Assembly (NCBI GenBank): GCA_036426205.1
Contig: CM071571.1
Location: 118,004,280-118,068,279 of the forward strand
Reading direction: 5' to 3'
Origin: Ascaphus truei
Taxonomy: Eukaryota > Chordata > Amphibia > Anura > Ascaphidae
Length of the DNA stretch: 64,000 bases
The translations under genes and the position numbers were made by a program. Below the pieces are notes generated by a model. That model was not told the origin of the DNA. It did not search any database and saw only the letters and a list, made by a program, of their open reading frames with translations. Shown here one piece after another: positions 22,498 through 33,284 of the stretch. Position 1 is the stretch's first letter. The number at the start of each line of letters is the position of its first letter.

Positions 22498-22737
22498 TGA
22501 TTGGCTCAGTGAGTAAAGACATTGACTGGCACTGAGTTTGAAGCAGGGGAGCCTTGTTCAATTCTTGGTGTCGGCTCCTTCTGACCTAAAATCACTTTAT
22601 CTCCCTGTGCCTCAGGCGCCAAAAACATAGATTGTAAGCTCCACGAGGCAGGGACCTGTGCCTGCAAAATGTCTCTGTAAAGCGCTACGTAAAAAACTAG
22701 CAGCGCTATACAAGAACATGCTGCTATTATTATTATG
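22498..22737 (+). mobile_element. tRNA-headed SINE, plus orientation (copy 3)
   Basis: The head is GGCTCAGTGAGTAAAG with a B-box-like GTTCAATTC, then CACTTTATCTCCCTGTGCCTC, GCCAAAAACATAGATTGTAAGC, AGCGCTA motifs and a (TTA)n tail. The 3' 'gattgtaagctc ... gcgctata' module is shared with the L2 3' ends at 30280..30440 and 41960..42110, suggesting that L2 machinery mobilises it. Confidence 0.8.
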
Positions 22738-24050
22738 TTTTTTTAACATTAACAAAAGTAAAAGAATGTTTGATTCTTCATATAATTACTATGCATCTTC
22801 ACTTTTGTGTGTAACTGAACTTGCTAGCTATTCACAACAGAAAACTCTGCTGCAAATACACTTCTGGCTTATTCTTGCTACAGTACTGTACTTTAAGACG
22901 ATGTATTTGTGCTGCACACTTTGCTTGTCAATAAAGATAAAAGAATATACAGTACTAGCACTGTACACTGGTATTACATAATTGGCAACCTTGACATTTA
23001 TGACATTTATTCTAGGGATAATGGAAAACCTGGATTCATAGCAATTGCAAATAAAGAGCAGAAAGTTCAAATGGCAGTTTGTATAGCTAGTTAGCATTTG
23101 CTTATTCTATGTTTGTGCAATAATTAAACATTCTTCAGCATGAACTTTGGCATGTGAATCACAAAGCTTTACTAATACAAACAATGACCTGTGTAAAGCA
23201 TACATTAACAGACACGCTAGCTACTCATCTTCTCTTAGGAATTAACCAATAGAGAGCTTATTCTTTATTTTTTTCCATTTGCTGACTGCAAGGCTTAGAA
23301 TAGCAGCCTACGACGCTAATTGCCGGTCTTCTGTGGCAGGTGCAACTTTAATGGGATGTCTTTATTTATCTAAATGTTCCAATACATGGCCTTGGCAAAA
23401 AGGATTATTAGCTATTACAGAATCGTATCATATCCTAAACAATAAAGTTGTGTTTGTACTCATAAAGGCATGGGAAAGACAAACTTAAATCTTATTTTCC
23501 AACATCTCTTTTTTATGCTTTAGCTATGGTTAATCTTGTTCTTGGCTCTTTACTTGTTTAAACTTTTGAAGAAACAAATGTTAGTATTGCACTTATACAG
23601 TGGTATTCAGGCATAGGGAATCTAGGGACCCCTTCCCTTCAGGTGTTGATATAGGCATAGTCGGGCTCCACTGGTCCTGGAAACAGACCCTGCACCTACC
23701 CAAATAGATTGGGGACTATGAACCAGCAGAATCCTCACACTCACACTGTCACTGTCATGTATACAAGAGCGAAGAATGTTTAAAGTCAGTCAGTATAATC
23801 ACTTGACTCAATCAGCCATTCTCATCAATTGGGCTCTGTCTCTACCAAGGTCCAACTCCAACTTCAATGTGCTAATAGTGTGTTTCCGTGTGTGTGCCTT
23901 TTTATGGTATGTGCAGTAAAGAATTACAAGCACATTTTTCATTTTTGGAAATGTCGACAGCGACATTTTTCGCAAACAGCAAAAGTCCCATACAGTATTT
24001 GTCATTACCCACTTATCAATGTTTTTTTTTAGCAGTTATCTGCCAAAAAT
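22738..24050. other. no gene recognised
   Basis: AT-rich, apparently low-copy DNA with no coding exon, clear transposon end or tandem array that I can support. Confidence 0.4.
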
Positions 24051-24309
24051 AGCTACAGCTATTCAGAAAGCCTCGAAAAGTGGCGGCGAAAGCATTTTAT
24101 CGCCATTTTTGTCTCTCGCCCAAACACGCCACCAGATGTGTAGCAATGAGCCCCTAATCGCCAGTTTTGGAAAAACGTGCAATTCTAGTAGCCTCGATTA
24201 GGTTATTCAGGCTTTAGAATGGTAATTTTATTTTAAATTCGTCTCGCCAGAAAAAGTTGGCGTGAAGTTTGTGAGAAGGCTGCAAGAGAGGGACTTAGAA
24301 AAAAAAAGC

Positions 24310-24410
24310 GTTTTTCCTGTATCAGATTGATGCTGGGGTTCTCCCAAGCTGATAAACATTAATACCAGCACCGGAGACTCCTGACATCAATCCGATGCAG
24401 GAAAAATGCA
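24310..24410. repeat. hairpin module, copy 1
   Basis: TTTTTCCTGTATCAGATTGATG pairs with CATCAATCCGATGCAGGAAAAA, with a loop containing ATTAATACCAGC. Related hairpins are at 28198..28292 and 51805..51915. Confidence 0.72.
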
Positions 24411-25522
24411 TTTACAGGCAACTTCATGATCTTGGTGATACAAAAAGAAGATGGGGGAGCACAGTTAGTGGTATGTCCGATGAGTAAACAAAAGAAAAGT
24501 TTATTATTTTTACTTTTACAGGTTTTTTTGATTTTTCATTCATGTCTTTTATTTTTTCAGTCCCATTTAATGCCCGTTAATGTATATATGTATATAATAC
24601 ATTCACGGACACTGAATGGGTGTATTCTATGTGACTTTTGTATGGAAATGCATTGTTTTTTTATGCTGTATTATTGCCCCTGTATTTTATGTATATCTAT
24701 CTATATGGATAGACATACAGGGATAATAATTGATTGGTTTGCTAATGTTTATGTTCTTTTCATGTTTGGCTAATGTATTTATCAGCTTTATTTTGTCATT
24801 GTTGTGAATAATTTGTATTTAGTTACAGATTAATTGTAATGGCTTCTTTATGGTACTTAGATTAGAATGATGGTGGTTACTTTAAATTAGAATTGTTTTG
24901 GCAATGGTTTGGCTTTAGGAATTGAATAGGGAATTGTATAATTGATTTGTATTGTATTGTAATTGTTTGAGGAAATTGATTAATTGATTGATGCTAATTG
25001 TATTGATGTTTCTTAGTTTATAATTGATTTTCATGATGGCATTGCTGGTTAGGGGACATTGTTCATATTGTATTTTATTGTTACATATATTTTGCATAGT
25101 GTTACATGATGCACAGATTAATTGCATCATGTACACACTCAATGCAATTGTGTGACATTTCATAGACATTTGTGTAGCTGCAGTTTGTTTTTTTTATATT
25201 TACAATGGCTGCTGGATTTTTTTTAACATGCAATGTGGTGATTTTAAGATTAAAAATGCATGTTTTGATTTATGCGTGTTTTATTTGTTTAATAATGGGC
25301 AAATAATCTATTATCCATATCTAGATAATCGATATTTGGCACATTATTGTACTGTATGTGTTGGGGGGGTGGAGGGGATGTATGTATTGAATGTATAGGT
25401 CCTGTTTATTTATTTTACATTCAGGGTTGGTTCCTTGGTTCTGCGTGAGACCTCTGGAGACCACCTGCGGTATCCTTGGGTATCTCACGGGTATCAGGCT
25501 GGTGGTTCCACGGGTAACAGTT

Positions 25523-25630
25523 GCGGGGAAGAACCGGTGGCCTCACATCTGTGGGGGCACCGCGGACCCTTAGTGTGCGGGGAAGAACCGGTGGTCCCAC
25601 ATCCGTGGGGACACCGCGGACCCGTAGTGA
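25523..25630. repeat. 54-bp GC-rich tandem duplication
   Basis: Two units of 54 bp start GCGGGGAAGAACCGGTGG at 25523 and 25577, followed by CACAT.YGTGGGG.CACCGCGGACCC. A looser CCCC-GNGGAC theme continues to about 25900 and reappears at 26610..26780. Confidence 0.72.
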
Positions 25631-26178
25631 GCACCCGTGAGTCCCCAGGCCCCCGTGAGAACCACCCGAGGCCCCTCAGGCACCTGGGGGTCTGACCCGG
25701 GGCTCCCAGACATCCTCGGGCCTACCTTGGGGACCCAATTGTGGCCCACGGTGACCCGCGGAGACCACCTGGGCCATGGCGCTTGGCGGGACCCACCAAC
25801 AGGCCTCCAGAACCTGTGTGAAACAAGTTGCTGGTACCCTGTAGGTCTGTCAGGTGACCCGCCAGCCCGCTGGGGACTCCCGTGGGGCTGGGGTATGCAC
25901 CCTGTATATTAAAGAATAAATCATGTATTTATGGGGGGGTACAGGGGGTGGGTTATGTATTTAATAATTAGAATGATGTTTTTTGTGGGGCAGTGTGTTG
26001 TTTTTATTGTGGGTACTGGGGGTGGCGGGAGGGGGTATTGGCCCCAAGGGTATGTGGGTAGGCCTCCCTTGTGGGTAGGCCTCCCTTGTGGGTAGTGGGT
26101 GAGGGTGGTTAGGCCTCACTGGTTGGGGGGTTAGTGGGGGAGGGTATGTAGGCCTCCCAAGTGGTGGGTGAGGGTGGG

Positions 26179-26233
26179 TTAACCCCTTAATGACTGTAGC
26201 GGTTAATAACCGCTATGGTGATTAAGGGGTTAG
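26179..26233. repeat. palindromic TTAACCCC module, copy 1
   Basis: TTAACCCCTTAAT...AGCGGTTAATAACCGCT...ATTAAGGGGTTA is a near-palindrome. Related modules are at 27323..27380, 27987..28040 and 28139..28183. Confidence 0.65.
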
Positions 26234-27111
26234 GGGACATTACACTACCGACACACTTTATTAAAGTGTGGCCGGTACCGCAAGCCGGGAGATTTCCCGG
26301 CTTGCTAGTGGCCGCCCCTCGGCGTGCCGCGCATCACCGACGCGCGGTCACGCGTCATCGGGAGCCTGCGCCCCCTGCACGCGCGTCCAGGGCTCCCCGA
26401 GGGAGCCCTGGTGTCCCGCGATCACGGGACGGCGGCAGAGGGTTCCGGGGGATACGGCGGACCCGGCAGCGGTAGGGAGAGCGCCCCGATCGGAGGGCGC
26501 TCTTCCGCTGCTTCTGCGCGCGCCCGTCACCCTCCAGCGCGCCAGGATACTGCTGCGGCCAAGAACGGGCAAATGCTCGAATAAACTTGGCCGCAGCAGT
26601 ACATTGGCTATTGTGACCCCCGGACTCCCGCAGGAACCCCCGCACTCCCACGGGGACCCCCGCTTGGTGAGCCAGGGACCCCCGGACTCCCGTGGGGTCA
26701 GTCGGGGACACCCACGCTACCCCCGGGCTCCCTCGGGGACCCCCGCGGGGTCAGCCGGGGACACCCGCCGGCCTGCTGTATGGGTTTTGCGCATGCAAAA
26801 ATAAAAAGCAAGAATTTTTTCTAAGTCCAGATTTCTTTGCGTCTACTCTGACCTGACGTGTTCTGATTTAACGCAACTTTCGTGTACGCTAAGGTTGCAT
26901 TGCTTAGTGCATCCCGCTTAAGGGCAGAATTTAACGCAAACAGGGTTGTGAACGAGCAAAGTTGGACTTAGAAATAATTCCAGAAAAAAATCATTTTTAG
27001 AGCGCAAAGTGCCTGTTTGCGTTGCTTAGTGCATCGGGTTGAGCGCAAAAGCACGTTCTAAGAGCACTTTGCGATCTAAAAGTGACTTAACGGAGCTTAG
27101 TGCATAGCCCC

Positions 27112-27282
27112 CTATGTTCCTCTTATAGGCCAATTGCTTTACTTAATTTAGATGCTAAATTATTTATTAAAATATTAACCATGAGACTAGAAAACTTGCT
27201 TTCTGATCTTATTATTAATGATCAATCTGGATTTATTTTAGGACATCAAACTTTTGATAATATCCGTAAAAATCGTACGTGA
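27112..27282 (+). pseudogene. L1/Tx1-type LINE reverse transcriptase fragment
   Basis: An open stretch encodes YRPIALLNLDAKLFIKIL, RLE..LSDLI, DQSGFI.GHQTFDNIR. This is the conserved early RT block of the L1/Tx1 group (YRPIsLLN.DyKi..kil..Rl, DQ.GFi.gR). Only about 57 codons survive, bounded abruptly by transposon-derived DNA on both sides. It is a fragment, not a gene. Confidence 0.78.
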
Positions 27283-27322
27283 ATCATAGCATGCCTCCAG
27301 GGTGGGCAGTGGGTGAGGGTGG

Positions 27323-27380
27323 GTTAACCCCCTAATTACTATTGCTATTACTAACCACTAAGGTGATTAATGGGTTAGGG
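27323..27380. repeat. palindromic TTAACCCC module, copy 2 (diverged)
   Basis: GGGTTAACCCCCTAAT...GTGATTAATGGGTTAGGGGACATTA is the same arrangement as copy 1, including the GGGGACATTA that follows it, but with a diverged centre. Confidence 0.55.
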
Positions 27381-27596
27381 GACATTAGATTGGCTCTTTT
27401 TGTTCTTCTGTATTTTTTGCAGCACCGGAGAGCAGGGATGGGGTGAAGATGAGGACGTACTTCATCATGGGTGCCTGGCAGGGGTGAGTGCAAGATGTAT
27501 TTATTTTATTTCTGCTGCTTATTGTATTTTAAATGGGCAAATGCATTATTATTCATATGTGGATAATAGTAATTTTGCCCATTACTGTACTGTATG

Positions 27597-27630
27597 TGTT
27601 AGGGGGCTGGGTTGCGGGGGTGGGGGGAGT
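27597..27630 (+). other. candidate G-quadruplex-forming tract
   Basis: Five G runs of three or more (GGGGG, GGG, GGGGG, GGGGGG and flanking G's) with short loops occur within about 30 bp. A similar G-rich tract is at 25361..25380. Confidence 0.5.
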
Positions 27631-27986
27631 ATTTATTTTAAATTATTTATATATTTCTTATTTTTTGGGGGCACAGAATTTGTACTGCAGTCAAGCGGGG
27701 ACCCCCAGACACCTGCGGGACCACCCGAGCGCCACCGCCGGCCTGTAGTATAATTCATGTGCCTCAAAAAAAATCATTATGTACTGTATGTTATGGGGGT
27801 ATAGGGGTTGTTGGGGGCATAGGGGCTGGGTAGTGTATTTGATATAGTAATGTTTATTGAGGGCCTAGGAGGTGGGTAGCAGGGCTGTAGTGTGTATTGT
27901 TTTTATTGTGCGTAGCGGGGGTGGGTGAAGGGGGTTTTAGCCCCAAGGATAGGTGTTTAGACCTTGCGGGTGGGTAGCGGGAGTGG

Positions 27987-28040
27987 TTAACACCTCCATT
28001 ACCTTAGCGGTATTAACCGCTAAGGTAATGAAGGGGTTAA
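27987..28040. repeat. palindromic TTAACCCC module, copy 3
   Basis: CATTACCTTAGCGGT and ACCGCTAAGGTAATG form a perfect 15-bp inverted repeat around ATTA, and the outer TTAAC..CTC / AAGGGGTTAA extend it with mismatches. Confidence 0.75.
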
Positions 28041-28138
28041 GTCCACCCGCAGTCCCCCCAAAAGGCCTAAACCACCACCAAGGGCCAAATACCCCCTTCA
28101 CCTACCCCGCTACTCACAATAAGCCTGGCATGGCTTGT

Positions 28139-28183
28139 TAATCCCTTCATTGCCTTAGCGGTTAACCGCTAAGGTAATTAAGT
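28139..28183. repeat. palindromic module, copy 4
   Basis: TTGCCTTAGCGGTT and AACCGCTAAGGTAA pair almost perfectly with no spacer. Confidence 0.7.
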
Positions 28184-28197
28184 TGGCTGTAAATGTA

Positions 28198-28292
28198 TTT
28201 TTCCTGCATCGGATTCATGCTGGGTGTCTCCAGTGATGGTATTAATGGGTATCAGCTCCGGAGACCCCCAGCACCAATCCGAGGCAGGAAAC
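28198..28292. repeat. hairpin module, copy 2
   Basis: TTTCCTGCATCGGATTCATGCTGGG..GTCTCC pairs with GGAGAC..CCAGCACCAATCCGAGGCAGGAAA. Its loop carries ATGGTATTAATGGGTATCAG. Confidence 0.72.
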
Positions 28293-28640
28293 ATGCATTT
28301 TTTTCTAAGTCCCGTCTCAGCACCTCTCGCCAGCGTCTCCCCACCTTCTTGCCAACTTTTTTTGGCGAGGCGTTTTGGAGAGTAATTCTCCATTTTTGAG
28401 TGGCGAATAGCTGCGAAATGCTGATTGGGGCTCGTAGAATACTACGAGTTTCAGAACCTGGCGAACAGCGGCAAAAAGTGGCTTCTCGCCAAGCGTTTGG
28501 CGAATTTTTTTTCTCACCAAAAAAAATGGTGAATCAAGAATTTTACGCCAGCTTCTCGGAGTTTACTGAATAGCAGTAGGCACTTTTGGCGAGAAGCTGG
28601 TGAAAACTGACTTATCGGAGCTCTCTGCATAGGCCCCCTA

Positions 28641-29534
28641 GTGTTTTAGCTATTTTAAATTATGTATTGTATAGTAACTTATATTTTTTTACGCACGTGG
28701 CATTTTAACATTAGCATTTAGCATTTTTAGATTAGGTTACAATTTTTGATCTTTTCAAATTTGTTTGTTTTTTTTATACGCATTTTTAGATTACAGGTTT
28801 TAATATATTTTTCTGGGGAATTAAATTACATTTTCACCTACTCTAAAACAATATAAATAGCTAATTAACTCTAGGAGTGCACCTTATTTTTGGATTTCTT
28901 TCTCTATTTCTGGAAGTATTATTTATATCAATTATAAGGTACCTGGGATAACACTCTTGAATACCTGAGGCTTGAACAGGGATTAACACCCTTTAAATTA
29001 AAAGGTATACAACAACACTGCATTAGGATCCCAGTCTGTTATTCATTGCATGCCGTATAGCTTTAGACAATACACATACACCACACCCACCAAATGTGCA
29101 ATTGTTAATAAAAAATAATACCTCCTTGTGGTAAGTATCCCACAGTTCCTTGCCCCCATGCTTAACTAGCCCAGGAGACGCAACTCCATCACATAGCAGG
29201 GGTGGGAGGAGGATGGGACCGAGTCAAGAGGCCCCTACCTAAATGCTGGGACATTCCCAACTAGGGGAGGCCCAACTATCCTCCCTCCATCCCAAAATAA
29301 ACACACAACAACTTGTTTTGAAGGGAATAAGGTCAGAGCTATTTATTAACACATAACATCAAACAACCGTGGTAGGAAAGGCTGACATATCACATGTCTC
29401 GAGCCCACAAGGTTGCTGCAGCTCATGACTCCCGCTGCTAATGGATAATTGAACCAGCAGATATCATTTATAATGCCACCTGAGACAACACTCTCACACA
29501 CCAGAGCTCATCCTATTTCCTCCCAAACCTGGCC
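28641..29534. other. no gene; unclassified, possibly LTR-like
   Basis: AT-rich DNA with no supported gene. The string ACCCTTTAAATTAAA.GGTAT near 28990 recurs at about 30512, on the far side of the L2 fragment, so an older repeat may have been split by that insertion. Confidence 0.3.
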
Positions 29535-30455
29535 CTACTACCTCCTTCTACAATACTGTTGGAGGCACTAACATACATCCCAGTAGCACTGTGCCTATTG
29601 GTTACACTCCATTCCTCTCTCACTCCCTCCTTTCACATTCAAAAGGTACCGTAGATAAAACCTGTAATTTTTTCCTCCGGAATAGTACACATATACACCC
29701 TTTCCTCGGTTGCTCAACTGCTAAAACTCTGACACAGGACCTCATTCTCTCCCACCTTGACTACTGCAACATCCTGCTGTCGGCCTTCCTGCCTCTCACC
29801 TGTCTCCCCTACAATCTATTCTAAACGCTGCTGCCAGAATTAATTTACCCTTTCCTAAATCTGTCTCAGCGTCTCGCTACTGAAATCCCTCTCCTGGCAT
29901 CCTATCAAATCCTGTATCGCTCACTCAATTCTCCTCCTCACTTTTAAAGCTTTACACTCTTCTGCTCCCACCCTTAAATCTAAGCCCCAAGTTCTTGTTA
30001 TACACCATCCAGAGTCTTGCAGACTCAATGATGTCTTCTGTCTACCCCTTTTGAATCTAAAGCCCTCTCCCGCCTTAAACCCTTCTCACTGACTTCCCCA
30101 CCCCTCTGGAATGCCCTTCCCCTCAATATTCGACTAGCACCTTCTCTATCCACCTTTAAGATCCATCTTAAAACCCACTTCCTCAACATCTCATACATCT
30201 CATACATCGGCCTTGGCCCCTTGGACACACACTTACCAGAACACCTTCCTACTGTCTCTGTACTCTCTTCCTACCTACCAATTAGATTTTAAGCTCTACA
30301 GGGCAGGGACTCCTTTTCCTAAATGTTACTTTTATGTCTGAAGTACTTCTTCCCATTATGTGTTATTTGTTATTTATATGAATATTTCACGTGTATTACT
30401 GCTGTGATACGCTATGTACATTAATGGCACTCTATAAATAAAAATATACATACAT
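29535..30455 (+). mobile_element. 5'-truncated L2-clade LINE 3' end
   Basis: It aligns by eye, along its length, with 41170..42110: CCTCCCAAACCTGGCCCTACTAC, CTTTCACATTCAAAA, CTCATTCTCTCCCACCTTGA, CCTGCCTCTCACCTGTCTCC, then the noncoding GATTTTAAGCTCTACAGGGCAGGGACTC and a CTATAAATAAAAATATACATACAT tail. The homologous coding frame is broken. 5' truncation is typical of LINE insertion. Confidence 0.82.
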
Positions 30456-31741
30456 AGATACGGTATATACATACATAGCAGAGGCCTGAATATGACCTGC
30501 CACCCTTTAAATTAAAGGTATCGAACGAGGCTCTATTCATCACATTCTGCCACCTCAAATTGGCCTATCGACTCCACAGACTAATAGCACTCTGCAGGCC
30601 ATCCTGGAGACCCAAATTGAAAATATCATTACTGATGTCAACAAGTGGATCCAATCAGATCTGAACAAACTGAGTTCCATATTTTCCATGACCACATGCC
30701 GGAAAACTGAGTCCCCAAAACTGGAACATGATCTTATGTACTGTATGTGCGTGTGTGTGTGCATCTGTGTGTGTGTGCGTGTGACTCTGGTGCCTCTGTG
30801 TGTGTGTGTCTGCCTGGGTGCCTTTGTCTCCTAAGTGCCGAGCCCGGACGCTACTGCGCATGTGTGCTAGAGTCTGGCCACCACTGCTCATGTGCGCCAG
30901 AGTCAGGTCGCCACTCCGGATGTGCAGCGAGACCCGGCAATGTATTTTTAGCATGACAGCAACGCGTGAAGGGTGCGAGTGCGATGACAACACAGGATGG
31001 GCGCGAGTGATGGCACGCACCTATTAGTACCGTGACGTCACAAGTGTTATGGTTTTTCGTTACAACGTAATGATTTTTCCTCATGAAAACCCTGTAGGAG
31101 CCAGCAAAGAAGTTCTACTTCAAAAACGTGCATTAACAAACAAAGTAATATTGCTACGTGCACAGGATGCCTTAAATAACAGTAACTGATACGCTTGAAA
31201 GCAGCCTTGCTCAAACCTAACCTAGCTGACTTTGTAGCTGCCCCAACTCTGAAGCAATGAGTCCCATAGGCACTAGAATACAACTAGACAAAGATCTACA
31301 CAAAATACAACCAAATTATTAGCATTATAAGACAGAGCCATTCTGTTGCACTAAATACATCAAACCAGATGACTGTCACACAATGTCGTATTCCCTAAAT
31401 ATCTTGACTAGGCAAAACGACTGCCAGCCAAGGCTCCGTCATGTACCCACATCCCATCCTAGTTGAACAGTCTTAGATCTAATGACAAGAATGCTCACCT
31501 GGGAAGGAGTGAAGCGCATGTCTTCATGCTCCCCTCTCCCCCCTCCCCCCAAGAATCCCTGCGGCAGACATGCTGATAATATTTCACATTTTATGATTCA
31601 GATTAAATCTCACAGGAGGTAAACCCTTAGATTCATACATGAAGATAATTTTTCATAGCCACTAATTCAAAGGAGTTCAACACTTGTGCCTGAACTTGTA
31701 TGCTGCTCTGCACCTGCACTGGCTGTTATTTCACAGCCTGC
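30456..31741. other. no gene; TG-rich and short repeats
   Basis: About 30745..30815 is a TG-rich stretch. 30850..30930 holds diverged ~38-bp units (AGAGTC.GG.C.CCACT..TCATGTGC). Nothing here supports a gene. Confidence 0.4.
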
Positions 31742-32430
31742 AAACATAGAACATTTGAATTTGATGAAAGATAAGAACTACTTGGCCCACATAGTCTGTC
31801 CATTTTTGCATTTGATGTCAATTCTCAGATCCTACTTCATTTTAGCTATGTTTTGTATTTAGAACAGTCTAACCCAGGCATGTTTGAATTCCCTTACTGA
31901 ATTAGCCTCTACCACCTCTGTTGGGAGGCTGTTCCACAAATCCACTACCCCTTCCTGTGAATTACTTCCTCAGATTTCCCTGGATACTGCTACTAGCCTG
32001 TAGCTTCAGGGAATGGCCTCTTGTTCTAGAACTTTGGTTTCACTGAAATATGCTTCCATCCTATACTTTGTTGATTCCCTTTATGTATTTTAAAGTTTCA
32101 ATCATATCACCCCTCTCCCTTGTCTCCACTAAGATGAACATATCTAGTCTTTCCTGCTACGTTTTATGCTATAGACAATGCACAATTTTAGTTGTACTTA
32201 TTTGCATAATTTCTCCAATTTATTTATGTTGTTTTGGAAATATGGTCTTTAGAATTGGACATAGTACTCCTGGTGAGGTTTGGCCAAGGATCTATACACG
32301 GTATCACTAACTATCTCTTTTTGCTGCTAATACCTCTCCCTATACAACCAAGCATCCTGCTTGCTTCCTCCATTGCTGTGTTACATTGCTTGCCACCTAC
32401 TTTTAAGTCAACTTAAATAAATACCCCAGG
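31742..32430 (-). mobile_element. CR1-like LINE 3' end, minus orientation
   Basis: On the minus strand the order is GGTGATATGATTGAAAC (G-D-M-I-E-T), TACATAAAGGGAATCAACAAAG (Y-I-K-G-I-N-K), then text equivalent to VVD.WNSLP..V and finally the untranslated GGCCAAGTAGTTCTTATCTTTC...ATGTTCTATG. This pattern (RGDMIETFKY, W.SLP, ending in GGGCCA..TGGTTCTTATC) is a common vertebrate CR1-type ORF2 C-terminus and tail. Frames are broken. Confidence 0.62.
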
Positions 32431-33284
32431 TTCCTTTCCTCTGTAGTAGTGGACATAAAAATGCCATTAATCTTCTATTGCTTGAGAGTTGTGAACCTAC
32501 GTATGACTGACATGTGCCTGTCCACATCTAGCAGATTTAAGTCTTTAATAATGATTACATCTCCTTTAATTGCCATTTTAGTGATGTCCTCTATGCTCTA
32601 TTGTCCAATCATCTTCTTATCCTGGAGGTCAGTAGATCATCCCAGTATGAATGATAACCTCACCAGTTTCTAGAAATGTCCAGAGAGTAACTCAGTATTT
32701 TCTCCAGTACCTTGTATTAAATTAACTTTTATATTGTTCTTCACATTGGTATGTTTTGTTTGATTGGAACTCCTCTTATAAATTAATCCCATCTGCTGTT
32801 GATCTTTATTTAACATCTAGTTGGACAACACCTTGTTTAGAAAAATCATCGGTTTTAATGTCCCTCACATGTGCTAATTAAGTTGCCTGGGCTGATCTTC
32901 ATTCAGTTAGGTGACATTTTAGAGCTATATAACCACACACATAGCAGCCCATGCTGTCTGCAGCCCATGCTCAAGTAGCCCATTTTAAGTAGCAAGCAAA
33001 GTGGAGTTTAAAAGGGAGCTTAAAAAGAATGGACAACACCTACTGGCCCTGAATCCTGGATTTGATCTACGCTGGAAAGGAGGATATTATCTATCTCAGA
33101 CTGCACATCTCAGCACTTTACAATTACTGTGATGCCGCCTTTACTATTTATATTTGCTATGGCCTCACTTCTTTTCATATTATGCACTTCCTTCTACCAG
33201 CCTCAATATGTTTCTAACTCTATTCATATATCTCCATCTCTCCTAGCTTCGCCAATTCTCAGTTCACATGAACTACTTTCTTAA

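Larger units (their letters stand above)
24051..28640. mobile_element. modular DNA-transposon-derived cluster with hairpins
   Basis: The outer parts are inverted: left CAGCTATTCAGAAAGCCTCGAAAAG near 24053 and right, reverse-complemented, CTGCTATTCAGTAAACTCCGAGAAG near 28575. Each side carries a hairpin module (24310..24410 and 28198..28292) of the type also seen in the complete MITE at 51298..52302. Between them are four palindromic TTAACCCC modules, G-rich blocks, GC-rich minisatellite-like blocks and a LINE fragment. Repeated internal motifs (TACTGTATGTGTT, TATT.GCCCCAAGG, GTGGGTAG) indicate that the interior grew by segmental duplication. Terminal target duplications could not be fixed, so the element may be a nest rather than one unit. 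Confidence 0.55.

Noticed and set aside
22498..22570. A tRNA gene
   Set aside because: The A- and B-box-like strings belong to a SINE head; the cloverleaf is not preserved and the unit is repeated three times.
26215..26804. Overlapping frames on both strands in a GC-rich stretch
   Set aside because: High GC and minisatellite-like CCCC-GNGG repeats explain the lack of stops. No domain is recognised.
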